Source of the DNA: Nostoc sp. 106C
GTDB lineage: Bacteria > Cyanobacteriota > Cyanobacteriia > Cyanobacteriales > Nostocaceae
NCBI RefSeq assembly: GCF_002154725.1
Contig: NZ_MTAW01000088.1
Coordinates: 1-46,199, forward strand
Direction: 5' to 3'
DNA: 46,199 nucleotides
Shown here: in pieces, positions 9,297 to 19,320 of the stretch
Position numbering within the stretch: position 1 is the stretch's first letter
Layout: each line of letters begins with the position of its first letter
Program-made: the position numbers and the translations under genes
The notes under the pieces: generated by a model
What the model saw: only the letters and a program-made list of their open reading frames with translations
What the model was told of the DNA's origin: nothing
Database searches by the model: none

Positions 9297-10865
9297 GTGA
9301 ACCAAAGCTCATTTGCATCTCCACAGAATACAGGGTTACTTGTCAATCGTTATAAATTGATCAAGTTAATTGGCAACGGAGGCATGGGCAAGGTTTTTTT
9401 AGCGAATGACATTTTGCTAGGAGGAATACCAGTTGCGATCAAATTCCTCACGCAAACTGTCTCAGATGCAAAGATGCAAAAAGATTTCGCTAGAGAAGCT
9501 CTAATGAGCGCAGCTTTGAGCCAAAAAAGTATACATATAGTGAGAGCGTATGATTATGGCGTAAGTGAAAAAGGTAACCCATTTTACGTCATGGAATATT
9601 TATCTGGCAAATGCTTAAAGGAATTAATTCCTGTAAACTTACCAATGTTTATGACTTTGATACGTCAGATTTTTTTGGGCTTACAGTGTGCTCATCAAGG
9701 CATAAACATGGACGGCAATATTTATCCGCTAGTTCATAGAGATATTAAGCCAGCTAATATATTAGTTATTCCCGATCCCATATTAGGTCAGTTAGTAAAA
9801 ATCCTAGATTTTGGGATTGCTAAGTTTTTAAATTATGCGACAACCATAAGTACTAATAAAGGTTTTCATGGCACATTACCCTATTGTTCGCCAGAGCAAC
9901 TAGAGGGAGGAGATTTAGATAGTCGCTCTGACATTTATAGCCTAGGGGTGATGATGTTTGAAATGCTCACAGGTGAAAAACCTTGGGAACCAGAAACCGA
10001 TCACTTTGGTGCCTGGTATAAAGCACATCACTTTGAAGCACCAAAGGCGATCGCACAGGTTAAACCCAATCTGCAATTGCCACGAGAGTTAAATGATTTA
10101 ATTATGACTTGTCTAGAGAAACAAGCCAGCGATCGCCCACAAAATATGGCTCAACTGCTGCAAGTCTTAGAAAATATTAATCGGTCTAATTATCTCAGCT
10201 TGCCCACAAATGTGAGGATACCAGAAGTGGGCAGTAATGTCCAAGCAGAATCCGTCAATGCCAATTCCTCAAATTTTTCCCTGAGATCTGAGTTACCTGT
10301 AGCTTTAGAACAAACTTGTTGGAAACTTACGTGGCCGGAAAATAAACCAATTCAGGAAATAGTTTTTCCCCAACTTCTAGATACCGAACCACAACCAGTG
10401 GCATCAATATGGCTGATGTTATCAAAACAAGAGATCAAACAACGTGCCCTTTCTGTACGTTACAACGAATTTCTCTTCATCACATCTCCTCACCCTATGC
10501 TGCTGTGGCTGACAGTCCTGTACAATCGCAAACTCGGTCCCAAGTGGCTACCCTGCTACCTCGATATGCAGAACCCACAAAATCATCAATTGCTGTCTTC
10601 GTTGGCGGAAAATGAACGCTACCCTTTAATTTTATTTACTCTCGAATCACCTCACTCCTGTGCTGGAGTGATCAGCAGTTACATAGATCCCACGAAGCGA
10701 CAAATGTTTAAAACTTGGGTCAAAAAAAGTCAAAGCCTACCACCCTCTTCTCAAGCCCAATTGAGCAAAAACATATTAAAGCAGCAGTATCGGCAAATGC
10801 AATCTCAAATACAGCAGCATCTAGCATCAATACCGCAGGCTGTAGCATCAGGCGTTTTGGGATGA
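9297..10865 (+). CDS. Ser/Thr protein kinase with unrecognised C-terminal domain (copy 2)
   Basis: The 522-residue protein is the tandem paralogue of the preceding gene, 103 bp downstream. I chose the GTG at 9297 because AGAGG lies 8 bp before it and the kinase loop GNGGMG (26-31) then sits at the usual distance. Catalytic features are K49, HRDIKPAN from 147, DFG at 171-173, GTLPYCSPEQ and DIYSLGVMMFEML. After a linker the shared C-terminal domain runs from about residue 340 to 510. The protein is probably a soluble active kinase. The gap between copies has no clear terminator, so co-transcription is possible. Divergence between the copies, especially in the linker, indicates that the duplication is old. 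Confidence 0.85.
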   Translation: MNQSSFASPQNTGLLVNRYKLIKLIGNGGMGKVFLANDILLGGIPVAIKFLTQTVSDAKMQKDFAREALMSAALSQKSIHIVRAYDYGVSEKGNPFYVMEYLSGKCLKELIPVNLPMFMTLIRQIFLGLQCAHQGINMDGNIYPLVHRDIKPANILVIPDPILGQLVKILDFGIAKFLNYATTISTNKGFHGTLPYCSPEQLEGGDLDSRSDIYSLGVMMFEMLTGEKPWEPETDHFGAWYKAHHFEAPKAIAQVKPNLQLPRELNDLIMTCLEKQASDRPQNMAQLLQVLENINRSNYLSLPTNVRIPEVGSNVQAESVNANSSNFSLRSELPVALEQTCWKLTWPENKPIQEIVFPQLLDTEPQPVASIWLMLSKQEIKQRALSVRYNEFLFITSPHPMLLWLTVLYNRKLGPKWLPCYLDMQNPQNHQLLSSLAENERYPLILFTLESPHSCAGVISSYIDPTKRQMFKTWVKKSQSLPPSSQAQLSKNILKQQYRQMQSQIQQHLASIPQAVASGVLG

Positions 10866-11006
10866 CTGAATCGGAAAGGGAGGAGAAAAGAAATAGGACA
10901 AGGAAGAAATAGCCAAGAACAAAGGGTTATTGACTTCTAAATTTCTCACTCCTAGATACTTGACAAGCCGGAAAAAAATGTACATAATAGCAAAGTTGCC
11001 AATTAA

Positions 11007-11080
11007 GGGACTGTAGTTCAATTGGTTAGAGCACCGCCCTGTCACGGCGGAAGTTGCGGGTTCGAGCCCCGTCAGTCCCG
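11007..11080 (+). tRNA. tRNA-Asp (GUC)
   Basis: A 74-nt cloverleaf: the acceptor arms GGGACTG (11007-11013) and CAGTCCC (11073-11079) pair fully, with discriminator G at 11080. The D-arm contains AGTTCAATTGGTTAGA, the anticodon stem CCGCC/GGCGG closes the loop CTGTCAC with anticodon GTC, and the T-arm is GCGGG TTCGAGC CCCGT. No CCA is encoded. It lies between the kinase pair and gltX. Confidence 0.95.
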
Positions 11081-11252
11081 TAGAAGTTAATGAGTTAGCA
11101 GTGCTGAGTTCCGAGAAGAGCGGTGCAAGAAGAAGTGATTTTCAATGTTGACTTGAGAATTTCCTTTTACCATACCCCATTGAGCGATCGCCTAAAACTC
11201 GGTATTCAGGGCTTGTTATATTAATCATGCTTTGAGAAAGAGAGAAAGAACT

Positions 11253-12698
11253 GTGACTGTTAGAGTCCGTATTGCTCCAAGTCCCACGGGAAATTTACAT
11301 ATTGGTACAGCCAGAACTGCTGTGTTTAACTGGCTATTTGCCCGCCACCACGGCGGAAAGTTTATCCTGCGAATTGAAGATACAGACCTAGAGCGATCGC
11401 GTCCCGAATATACAGAGAATATCCTCGAAGGGCTGCGCTGGTTGGGGCTAAACTGGGATGAAGGCCCATTTTTTCAATCTCAACGCCTAGACCTCTACAA
11501 ACAAGCAGTAGAAAAACTGCTAGAGCAAGGGTTAGCCTATCGCTGCTATACAACTTCTGAAGAACTAGAAGCTTTACGGGAAACCCAAAAAGCTAAAGGG
11601 GAAGCACCGCGCTATGACAACCGTCACCGCAACCTTACTCCAGAACAAGAAGCCGCTTTCAAAGCTGAAGGCCGTAACTTTGTGATTCGTTTCAAAATCG
11701 AAGATGAGCGTGAGATTGTCTGGCATGACCTAGTAAGAGGAAAAATGTCTTGGCGAGGAAGCGATCTTGGTGGTGATATGGTCATCGCTCGCGCTTCCGA
11801 AGCAGGTGTTGGTCAACCACTGTACAACTTTGTAGTTGTCGTTGATGACATCGATATGCAAATCACCCATGTCATCCGGGGAGAAGACCATATAGCCAAC
11901 ACAGCCAAGCAAATTCTCCTCTACGAAGCTTTGGGGGCGAAAATACCAGAGTTTGCCCACTCACCGCTAATTTTGAATATGGAAGGGCGCAAACTCTCTA
12001 AGCGGGATGGCGTTACTTCCATTTCCGAGTTCAAAAAATTAGGCTTCACTTCTGAAGGTTTAGTTAATTACATGACTTTGTTGGGTTGGTCGCCACCAGA
12101 CTCTACTCAGGAAATATTTACTTTAGAAGCCGCAGCTAAAGAATTCAGCTTTGAGCGTGTCAATAAAGCAGGTGCAAAGTTTGACTGGGCAAAATTGGAT
12201 TGGTTAAACAGTCAGTACATCCACAGTACCCCAGTAGATAAGCTGACAGATCTACTTATACCTTATTGGGAAGAAGCAGGCTTTAAATTTGATGGCGGAC
12301 GAGATCGCCCTTGGTTAGAGCAACTAGTAGCTTTAATCGGCCCTAGCCTGACACGGCTCAAAGATGCTGTGGAGCAGAGCCAACTGTTCTTTACCGATAC
12401 TGTTGAATTTAGCGAAGAAGCCACTAAACAGTTGCAGCAAGAAGGTTCGGCTGCTGTTCTCCAAGGCATTCTTACAGCTTTGGAAAATCAACCGCAATTA
12501 CCAGAAGCTACTGCGCAAGAAATTATTAAGCAGGTGGTAAAAGCCCAAAATGTCAAGAAAGGATTGGTAATGCGATCGCTTCGAGTCGCCTTAACTGGAG
12601 ATGTTCATGGTCCCGACTTAATCCAATCCTGGTTACTACTCAACCAAATTGGTTTAGATCGCTCACGTTTGAGTAGAACCATAACAGCAGGCAGTTAG
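11253..12698 (+). CDS. gltX: Glutamyl-tRNA synthetase
   Basis: This class I aminoacyl-tRNA synthetase charges tRNA-Glu, feeding both translation and, in cyanobacteria, tetrapyrrole synthesis through glutamyl-tRNA. The start is taken at GTG 11253 ([13 protein letters not shown]), the family's usual N-terminus; an in-frame TTG at 11232 would add seven charged residues. The HIGH motif appears as HIGT (16-19) and KMSKS as KLSKR (247-251). [13 protein letters not shown] and the C-terminal anticodon-binding helices are present. At 481 residues it has the normal bacterial length. The gene is preceded by tRNA-Asp and followed by a palindrome at 12729-12754 that probably ends the transcript. Confidence 0.96.
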   Translation: MTVRVRIAPSPTGNLHIGTARTAVFNWLFARHHGGKFILRIEDTDLERSRPEYTENILEGLRWLGLNWDEGPFFQSQRLDLYKQAVEKLLEQGLAYRCYTTSEELEALRETQKAKGEAPRYDNRHRNLTPEQEAAFKAEGRNFVIRFKIEDEREIVWHDLVRGKMSWRGSDLGGDMVIARASEAGVGQPLYNFVVVVDDIDMQITHVIRGEDHIANTAKQILLYEALGAKIPEFAHSPLILNMEGRKLSKRDGVTSISEFKKLGFTSEGLVNYMTLLGWSPPDSTQEIFTLEAAAKEFSFERVNKAGAKFDWAKLDWLNSQYIHSTPVDKLTDLLIPYWEEAGFKFDGGRDRPWLEQLVALIGPSLTRLKDAVEQSQLFFTDTVEFSEEATKQLQQEGSAAVLQGILTALENQPQLPEATAQEIIKQVVKAQNVKKGLVMRSLRVALTGDVHGPDLIQSWLLLNQIGLDRSRLSRTITAGS

Positions 12699-12728
12699 CT
12701 CTCAGTCTTTGGGAATATTTTAGATTTT

Positions 12729-12754
12729 TAGAGGCGCACCTAGGTGCGCCTCTA
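12729..12754. terminator. Perfect 26-nt palindrome after gltX
   Basis: TAGAGGCGCACC and its exact complement form a 26-nt perfect palindrome 31 bp after the gltX stop. It is GC-rich enough for a stable hairpin but is followed by TTGATAAT rather than a T-run. It could be a terminator or one of the dispersed palindromes typical of these genomes. Confidence 0.55.
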
Positions 12755-12934
12755 TTGATAATAAAAGCAGCCACAAGAATTGTGAGCCTTGGCACCAACT
12801 ACAAGCCCAGTTCCTGGGAAACTAAATCAATCCTTCGGAGTGCATCTTCCAAAAGTAGTTAATTCTTCTATTTTTGGGAACTTGGTGTGTAAAATTCATG
12901 TCATCAACTCCACTTAGATAACCATGTAATTAAA

Positions 12935-13429
12935 ATGCCGAAAAGCGCGCTCAATAGAGGGATCAGATTATCATTAGTGGTATTTACACTCTTCGTCACA
13001 TCGAGCACTCATGCCGGAGCAGATGTGCCACCAACACCACCAATATTTGGAGATGCCACCATCGGCAAGAATTTTTCCCCAGATCCCTTTACTGTTAGGG
13101 GTATGAGTGGCGGCTCAGTTCCAGGGAACCAAGTTGGCAAGAGAACGGAAACTGCCACTGGCCCATGTACTGGATTTGTTGATGAAGCACCAGACCATAA
13201 ATTGGAATTAACAAATAAATTTGACTATCTGAAGTTGCAAGTGCAAAGTCCTGAAGATACTACGCTCATAGTCAAGGGACCTGGTGGTACATGGTGCAAT
13301 GACGAGTTTGATGGTAAAAATCCTGGCATAGTTGGGGAATGGCTTCCAGGAACTTATCAAATTTGGGTTGGTTCTTATGTTAAAGGCAAGTATTTCCCTT
13401 ACACTCTCCAAATTACAGAAGTTAAATGA
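12935..13429 (+). CDS. Small exported protein, PPC-like fold
   Basis: The 164-residue protein starts with a signal peptide (basic start, LSLVVFTLFVTSSTHAGA, cleavage near residue 28). The mature part has a conserved look: RGMSGGS, then TGPCTGFVDE, DHKLELTNKFDYLKLQV, LIVKGPGGTWCNDEFDG, and WLPGTYQIWVGSY near the end. The two cysteines, in GPC and TWC, could form a disulphide. The alternating strands and final GTYQIWVGSY resemble a bacterial pre-peptidase (PPC-type) beta sandwich. I recall many close homologues of unknown function in cyanobacteria. It stands alone, with no neighbouring partner to suggest a role. Confidence 0.75.
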   Translation: MPKSALNRGIRLSLVVFTLFVTSSTHAGADVPPTPPIFGDATIGKNFSPDPFTVRGMSGGSVPGNQVGKRTETATGPCTGFVDEAPDHKLELTNKFDYLKLQVQSPEDTTLIVKGPGGTWCNDEFDGKNPGIVGEWLPGTYQIWVGSYVKGKYFPYTLQITEVK

Positions 13430-13959
13430 GATACCTGCATCCAATACATCAATTTCAGCAGTAGGATTTCATCAGCCAAAATCGGGCATTCACAATAGGA
13501 TAGAGGGATAGAGAAACAGCAATAACTTAGAAAGCAAGCTTTGAGAATGCTTCCTAATCATGAGTTTCTCTAATCCTCGTTTCTTTTGTGGGCAATTTTG
13601 TATTAAAATTAAGTTAACTTTAATTAAGATTCGTGCTGTCGTTATAAATTTGCTGTAATGACCTTAGAGCTTGTATGGCGATGCACGTAAAACATCAGAT
13701 TAAACAAAATGGATTTATCCAGATCCGTTTCCCAGCGATTCAGCAACCAAGAAAGGATGAATGATGACAAAAAAGTTTTGAATTCCAAGATTAAACGCCC
13801 TCTGGGGAGCGTAGCCAAAAGCTAGCGCCGCTGGCAGGGTAAGTTAGGTTGAAAAATTTTATACTTTTTACTCCACTCTCATCCTGAAATTAACAGAGTG
13901 ATTGCATCATTTGGTTGCTAAAGCTGATGAGTTGTATTGGCATCTAGAGGCAGATTAAG
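13430..13959. other. Intergenic region upstream of ftsH
   Basis: These 530 bp have no supportable gene. A short repeat-like stretch with partial dyad symmetry (about 13798-13846, containing GGGAGCGTAGCC and GCTAGCGCCGCTGGC) resembles small interspersed repeats of Nostoc genomes. The ftsH promoter should lie here, but I cannot place it with confidence. Confidence 0.4.
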
Positions 13960-15846
13960 ATGAAATTTTCTTGGAAAGTCCTATTACTATGGACATTGCC
14001 TGCTTTGGTAATTGGCTTTTTCTTTTGGCAAGGGGCATTTGCTAGCGCTCCTGCTGACATGACTAAGAATGCAGCCAATACCCGCATGACCTATGGTCGC
14101 TTTCTGGAATACTTAGACGCTAATCGCGTTAGTAGTGTAGATCTTTATGAAGGCGGCAGAACAGCAATTGTTGAAGCCGTAGATCAAGACATCGAAAATC
14201 GTGTTCAACGGTGGCGGGTGGATCTGCCTGTTAACGCGCCTGAGTTAATTAGCAAGCTTAAAGAAAAAGGAATTAGTTTTGATGCCCACCCCATGCGCAA
14301 TGATGGAGCCATTTGGGGATTGTTGGGCAATCTCGTTTTTCCAATATTATTGATTACTGGATTGTTCTTTTTGTTCCGTCGCTCTAGTAACCTCCCTGGC
14401 GGGCCTGGTCAAGCGATGAACTTCGGCAAGTCTAAAGCTCGCTTTCAAATGGAAGCAAAAACCGGAGTTAAATTTGACGACGTAGCAGGTATTGAAGAAG
14501 CTAAAGAGGAATTACAAGAAGTTGTCACCTTCCTCAAACAGCCAGAAAGATTTACTGCTGTAGGCGCGCGCATTCCCAAAGGAGTGCTGTTAGTTGGGCC
14601 TCCCGGAACTGGTAAAACTTTATTAGCAAAAGCGATCGCCGGGGAAGCTGGTGTACCTTTCTTTAGCATTTCCGGTTCGGAATTTGTGGAAATGTTCGTG
14701 GGTGTGGGTGCGTCTCGTGTACGTGACCTATTCAAAAAAGCCAAAGACAACGCCCCCTGTATCATCTTTATCGATGAAATTGACGCCGTAGGTAGACAAC
14801 GGGGTGCTGGTATCGGTGGTGGTAACGATGAGAGAGAACAAACCCTCAACCAACTACTCACCGAAATGGATGGTTTTGAAGGTAACACAGGCATCATTAT
14901 TATTGCAGCCACCAACCGTCCCGATGTATTAGACTCAGCATTGTTGCGTCCCGGACGCTTTGACCGCCAAGTGACCGTTGATGCACCAGATATCAAAGGA
15001 CGTTTGGAAATCTTACAAGTCCACGCCCGCAATAAGAAACTTGACCCCAGCGTATCCTTAGAAGCGATCGCACGCCGCACACCTGGTTTCACTGGTGCAG
15101 ATTTAGCCAACTTACTCAACGAAGCCGCTATTCTTACCGCCAGAAGACGCAAAGAAGGAATTACTCTCAACGAAATTGATGATGCGGTAGATCGGGTAGT
15201 CGCAGGGATGGAAGGAACTCCCTTGGTTGACAGCAAGAGCAAGCGCTTAATTGCTTACCACGAAGTTGGACACGCTTTGGTGGGAACTGTATTAAAAGAT
15301 CATGACCCAGTACAAAAAGTTACCCTTATCCCTCGCGGACAAGCACAAGGTTTAACTTGGTTTACTCCCAACGAAGAACAGGGGTTGATTTCCCGTTCCC
15401 AACTGAAAGCGCGGATTACTGGTGCTTTGGGTGGACGCGCTGCGGAAGAAGTAATTTTTGGACCTGCGGAAGTTACCACTGGTGCAGGTGGCGACTTACA
15501 ACAGTTGTCGGGTATGGCTAGGCAAATGGTTACCCGGTTCGGGATGTCAAATTTAGGCCCCCTATCTCTGGAAAGCCAGCAGGGAGAAGTCTTCTTGGGT
15601 CGTGACTGGACAACCAGATCTGAGTATTCCGAAGCGATCGCATCGCGTATCGATGGTCAAGTTAGAGCGATCGTCGAAGATTGCTATCAAACAGCCAAGA
15701 AAATTATTCGTGAAAATCGTAGCGTCACCGATCGTTTAGTTGATCTGCTGATCGAAAAAGAAACCATTGACGGCGCAGAATTTCGTCAAATTGTGGCTGA
15801 GTACACAGACGTACCTGAGAAAGCTCAGTATGTACCACAGCTATAA
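13960..15846 (+). CDS. ftsH: ATP-dependent zinc metalloprotease FtsH (FtsH2/slr0228-like)
   Basis: This membrane-anchored AAA+ protease degrades damaged membrane proteins. The cyanobacterial FtsH2 type, which the N-terminus ([20 protein letters not shown]) resembles, removes photodamaged D1 from photosystem II, usually in a complex with FtsH3. The protein has 628 residues. It has a first membrane segment at about 7-27, a lumenal domain, and a second membrane segment at about 118-140. The AAA domain follows, with Walker A GPPGTGKT (213-220), Walker B IIFIDEID and the second region of homology ATNRPDVLD. The zinc site is HEVGH (434-438), with the third ligand aspartate in GGDLQQ near 511. Length and motifs are normal. 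A strong terminator follows at 15869. Confidence 0.96.
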   Translation: MKFSWKVLLLWTLPALVIGFFFWQGAFASAPADMTKNAANTRMTYGRFLEYLDANRVSSVDLYEGGRTAIVEAVDQDIENRVQRWRVDLPVNAPELISKLKEKGISFDAHPMRNDGAIWGLLGNLVFPILLITGLFFLFRRSSNLPGGPGQAMNFGKSKARFQMEAKTGVKFDDVAGIEEAKEELQEVVTFLKQPERFTAVGARIPKGVLLVGPPGTGKTLLAKAIAGEAGVPFFSISGSEFVEMFVGVGASRVRDLFKKAKDNAPCIIFIDEIDAVGRQRGAGIGGGNDEREQTLNQLLTEMDGFEGNTGIIIIAATNRPDVLDSALLRPGRFDRQVTVDAPDIKGRLEILQVHARNKKLDPSVSLEAIARRTPGFTGADLANLLNEAAILTARRRKEGITLNEIDDAVDRVVAGMEGTPLVDSKSKRLIAYHEVGHALVGTVLKDHDPVQKVTLIPRGQAQGLTWFTPNEEQGLISRSQLKARITGALGGRAAEEVIFGPAEVTTGAGGDLQQLSGMARQMVTRFGMSNLGPLSLESQQGEVFLGRDWTTRSEYSEAIASRIDGQVRAIVEDCYQTAKKIIRENRSVTDRLVDLLIEKETIDGAEFRQIVAEYTDVPEKAQYVPQL

Positions 15847-15868
15847 TTACTGATTTAAACATCTTAAG

Positions 15869-15908
15869 ATGGGTATGGTTAAAGAACTATACCCATTTTT
15901 ATTTTTTG
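15869..15908 (+). terminator. Rho-independent terminator of ftsH
   Basis: ATGGGTATGGTT (15869-15880) pairs with AACTATACCCAT (15885-15896) with one G-T pair and a 4-nt AAAG loop, followed directly by a T-rich run (TTTTATTTTTTG). It lies 22 bp after the ftsH stop and is the clearest intrinsic terminator in the window. Confidence 0.85.
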
Positions 15909-15978
15909 TATTGATAAAATACTAAATATTTAGTTGGTAGCAGGGAACACTAAGCATAGTTAAGGTTTTGTTACTGCT

Positions 15979-18285
15979 ATGCAATACCTGCTTTACCCGA
16001 TCGCAATCTACGTTTTACTGCTTTTTATCCGCTATTTCATTACCTTTTTACAGCTTTGCAAGTCTCAATTTCAATATCCAAAATACCAAATTACACAAGC
16101 TGATACAGTTCCTACTTACCTGAGAGATTTATTTCAAACTCCAATTAGAGAACTTGAACAATTAGGCTTTAAACCATTTAGCTATTTGCGCTATCAACCA
16201 GTTGTAAAAGTTTATCAGCAAACAAATTGGGAAATTCTCTTATATAACAAAGCGCTTAAAAGCTACGCCACAGTAGTTGTGCGTCGTTTAGTTGAACCTG
16301 TTAATTTATTTGATATAGAGTTTTATACCTTCTTTAAAGAGAAAACATTGTTGCTGACTATTAACGGTAAAGCACATGGAGTGATAGGAGAAATTCCTAA
16401 CACAATTGTTCAAGATGTTTATACAGATCGAGTATCGGTGCAATGGCAAACTCACCAAGATAAACTCAAACAATTAACTTCTAGTAAAACCCCCTGTGGT
16501 TTGCTACCAGAGGCTTTTGCTAAGGCACTACAGATATACATGAGTAATTATGTCAGTTTCCTAGCCAAAGCAGGACATCTATCACCAATTAAAGGAACAG
16601 AGTTATTTCAGCTACATTGGCTAACGGCTCTGAAAACAGTCAACCCGATGATCCAAGGTGGTAGTAAAGCCGCAACTATCATCAAGCAACGCAGACAAAA
16701 AGCTAAAACTGATTCCAGTATCTCTAGAGAAATCCCGATAGAACTGGAAGTTGAGGGCTTTCAACAAATGCAATACTTGCAACAGGGTCTAGTAGGGAAA
16801 AAATTTCGCGCCTGGCTATTGTTGGGCAGTCTAGTGCTGTTTATCGCCAGCTATACTCACTACCTCTCCGCCCTAAGTGTTGGGATTTTTATCAGTGTAC
16901 TCCTGTTCCATGAAGGTGGACACTTATTAGCGATGAAACTGTTTGGTTACCGTGACACCTCTGTTTTATTCATACCGTTTTTAGGAGCTTTAGCAACTGC
17001 CCGCAAAGATGACGCCACACTTACGCAAAAATTTTGGATATCCCTAGCAGGCCCATTACCAGGGTTAATTTTGGGGATTGGGTTGGCAATCCTTGCCCCT
17101 CCGAATAGTGGCTATCCTAGTTGGGTGCGAGAAGCAAGCTGGACGCTAATTTTTCTGAATTTATTCAACTTGCTGCCAGTATATCCATTGGATGGCGGAC
17201 AAATTGCTGATTTACTGCTGTTTTCCCGCTTTCCTTACATTGGAGTTTTATTTAAGCTAATTGGCGTTATGATCTTGGGGCTGATCGGGAAAGACCGACC
17301 AGAGATGCTGTTATTTGTATTTTTGATAACTTTGAGTATCCCTCACAGTTTTCGCAGTGCCAAAGTGAATGCCAAATTACAGAAAGAATTACAGCAAAAC
17401 CCACCCACAGATCGAGATAATCTCCTACATGCCATATTCAAATACTTGAAGCAGTTCGGATATGGAAACTTGCCCTTCAGTACTAAATACACTCTGGTGA
17501 AGGAGTTAATTCAACGGCATTACGAATCGCGTGGCAAGTGGAAAACTAGATTGTTACTTGTTATTGTCTACTGTGTGAGCTTGTTAGGCGGAATAGCTGG
17601 TAGTGTACAAGCAATCATTCCTAGTTGGGTCAGCTTTTTACCTTATTATTTTGAAAATCCGCAACAAAGACGTGAACGTGTCATAAAAAATAGGCAACAA
17701 GCAGTTGAGGAGGCGACTGCTGCTTTGCGTTCAAATCCTAATGATGTTAATGCTTATATAAAACGATCGCGGGCCCATCTTGCCTTACGTAACTATCAAG
17801 GAGCGCTAGCAGATTATGACCAAGTGGTACGCCTACAACCTCATGATATTGAATCTCGCATGACTCGTGCCAATTTTCGCCGCAGGTTAAAGAATTATCA
17901 AGGTGCGATTCAAGATTACAATCAGGCCTTACGCCTTGATCCTAAAAATATCAATGTCTATCAGCTAAGAGCGCGAGTGCGTGATGAGATGCAAGACTAC
18001 AAAGGTGCGATCGCTGATTACAACGAAATGATTAAATTAGATGCCAAAGATACATGGGCTTACATCTCTCGTGGATATGTGCGTCAAAAGCTACAGGATT
18101 ACAAAGGCGCGATCGCAGATGCTGACTATGTAATCAAGCTAAATTCTAAAAACCCTGAGGCTTATGTTTTGCGCAGTCAAGTCCGTCATCATATGGGAGA
18201 TACTCAAGGAGCGATCGCAGATCAACAAAAAGCAGATACTCTTTATAAAGCTATGGATGAGGAAGATCCAACTAATAAAGTTTGA
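15979..18285 (+). CDS. Site-2 protease (M50) fused to TPR domain
   Basis: The 768-residue membrane protein combines an intramembrane zinc protease with a C-terminal tetratricopeptide domain. An N-terminal membrane segment (about 1-20) leads into a cytoplasmic region of about 230 residues. Then comes the M50 core: HEGGH in a membrane helix (311-315), FLGALATARKDD and SLAGPLPG, and the second metal-ligand motif PLDGGQ (aspartate about 405). A further membrane segment near 520-545 precedes about six 34-residue TPR units (about 570-760, each with a YQGA or YKGA type motif). Site-2 proteases cleave membrane-bound substrates, often anti-sigma factors; the TPRs probably bind partners. It follows ftsH by 132 bp but behind a strong terminator, so it probably has its own promoter. 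Confidence 0.88.
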   Translation: MQYLLYPIAIYVLLLFIRYFITFLQLCKSQFQYPKYQITQADTVPTYLRDLFQTPIRELEQLGFKPFSYLRYQPVVKVYQQTNWEILLYNKALKSYATVVVRRLVEPVNLFDIEFYTFFKEKTLLLTINGKAHGVIGEIPNTIVQDVYTDRVSVQWQTHQDKLKQLTSSKTPCGLLPEAFAKALQIYMSNYVSFLAKAGHLSPIKGTELFQLHWLTALKTVNPMIQGGSKAATIIKQRRQKAKTDSSISREIPIELEVEGFQQMQYLQQGLVGKKFRAWLLLGSLVLFIASYTHYLSALSVGIFISVLLFHEGGHLLAMKLFGYRDTSVLFIPFLGALATARKDDATLTQKFWISLAGPLPGLILGIGLAILAPPNSGYPSWVREASWTLIFLNLFNLLPVYPLDGGQIADLLLFSRFPYIGVLFKLIGVMILGLIGKDRPEMLLFVFLITLSIPHSFRSAKVNAKLQKELQQNPPTDRDNLLHAIFKYLKQFGYGNLPFSTKYTLVKELIQRHYESRGKWKTRLLLVIVYCVSLLGGIAGSVQAIIPSWVSFLPYYFENPQQRRERVIKNRQQAVEEATAALRSNPNDVNAYIKRSRAHLALRNYQGALADYDQVVRLQPHDIESRMTRANFRRRLKNYQGAIQDYNQALRLDPKNINVYQLRARVRDEMQDYKGAIADYNEMIKLDAKDTWAYISRGYVRQKLQDYKGAIADADYVIKLNSKNPEAYVLRSQVRHHMGDTQGAIADQQKADTLYKAMDEEDPTNKV

Positions 18286-18312
18286 TATTTTTGGCGTTGC
18301 TGAATTACAAGT

Positions 18313-18846
18313 CTAACTGCGCGACAATTTCAAATCTCCCTCAGAAGCGATCGCCTCAAAGCAAGAATCCATTTCAACAAATAATTCCCAGTAATCTCGC
18401 TTGCACAATCCCAATATCCTTTCAATTACCATAGTTTCCAATTGAGAAATGCGCTTACCTTTCCAAAGTGTGTCAGCCAGAGCAACAAGTAGTTCTTCAA
18501 AAGAGCATTCCATCGCTTCCCATTGAGCATGAGAACGACAGCAGCGTGCAAGACTTGGCTCAACTCCATGAGCAATTAAAAGCTCCTCACCTGCGAGTTC
18601 ATGATTATTTCCTTTTGCAGTCAGTTCCTCCGGATAGAGAATTTTACCTGCATCATGGAACGCGACACCTAAGCGAACAAAATCTTCGTTAAATGAAACG
18701 GATAGTTGATGAAGTTTTGCAATCAACAAATCAGCAGCTTCACCAACCAATGTCACATGACGAATTAGCTTTGATGATGCTCCCAGTTGTCGCAGAAATT
18801 TGTAAGCATCATGCACTGTTGGGAAATCTTTGATTTGGCTACTCAT
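18313..18846 (-). CDS. HD-domain hydrolase-like protein
   Basis: The 177-residue protein has the small HD phosphohydrolase layout: a histidine in LIRHV (residue 30), the doublet in FHDAGK (64-65), a further histidine in the NHELAGEEL helix and an aspartate in ALADTLWKG. These are the expected metal ligands, so it is probably an active metal-dependent phosphohydrolase, but the substrate is unknown. The gene is convergent with the site-2 protease gene (27 bp between stops). Downstream in its own direction there is no further gene on the same strand; upstream lies the HigBA pair, about 80 bp away. Confidence 0.75.
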   Translation of the reverse strand: MSSQIKDFPTVHDAYKFLRQLGASSKLIRHVTLVGEAADLLIAKLHQLSVSFNEDFVRLGVAFHDAGKILYPEELTAKGNNHELAGEELLIAHGVEPSLARCCRSHAQWEAMECSFEELLVALADTLWKGKRISQLETMVIERILGLCKRDYWELFVEMDSCFEAIASEGDLKLSRS

Positions 18847-18925
18847 TCAGCTTCATCCAGTATAGCGATCGCTAGTTTAGTTTAAGCTTGGAATTTGACT
18901 TTTATGGCTGTACCAGTTGCGACTT

Positions 18926-19306
18926 TCAAGCTGACTTTTCTATCAAAGAGTAAGGTTGGATTAACACATCTGCCGGAATTCCTAATTGCTGATGCAAAAG
19001 ACGAATCATATCCAACGTTAGAGGCTGTTGTCGATTCAAAATCTCCGAAATCTGCACTTGAGTACCAATTACAGCCTCTAAATCATGCTGAGACAACCCA
19101 CGAGATTCGAGATAATATAAAATCGCTGCAATCGGATCTGGTGGTTCGATTGGGTAATGCTTTTGCTCGTATGCTTCCACAAGCGTAGTTAAAACTTCCA
19201 AGCGGTCATACTCTGGCGTATTTACTTTCGCATTAAACAGTCTTTCAATTTCAGCAAGCGCAGCATGATAATCAGCTTCGGTTCGGATGGGACGGGGTTC
19301 AAGCAT
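18926..19306 (-). CDS. higA: HigA-like antitoxin (Xre-type HTH)
   Basis: The 126-residue protein has an acidic, helical N-terminal half (about residues 8-60) and a Xre-type helix-turn-helix in the C-terminal half: YYLESRGLSQHDLEAVIG followed by the recognition-helix region VSEILNRQQPLT and then the IRLLHQQLGIP helix. This matches cyanobacterial HigA antitoxins, which bind and neutralise HigB and repress the operon. It lies 14 bp downstream of the toxin gene, the toxin-first order typical of higBA. Confidence 0.85.
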   Translation of the reverse strand: MLEPRPIRTEADYHAALAEIERLFNAKVNTPEYDRLEVLTTLVEAYEQKHYPIEPPDPIAAILYYLESRGLSQHDLEAVIGTQVQISEILNRQQPLTLDMIRLLHQQLGIPADVLIQPYSLIEKSA

Positions 19307-19320
19307 ATATAATTACTGCC

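Noticed and set aside
14445-15242. 265-residue minus-strand frame
   Set aside because: Antisense shadow of the highly conserved ftsH AAA domain; serine-rich composition is typical of a shadow frame.
18895-19188. 97-residue plus-strand frame opposite higA
   Set aside because: Lies antisense to the well-supported HTH antitoxin gene and has no recognisable motif.
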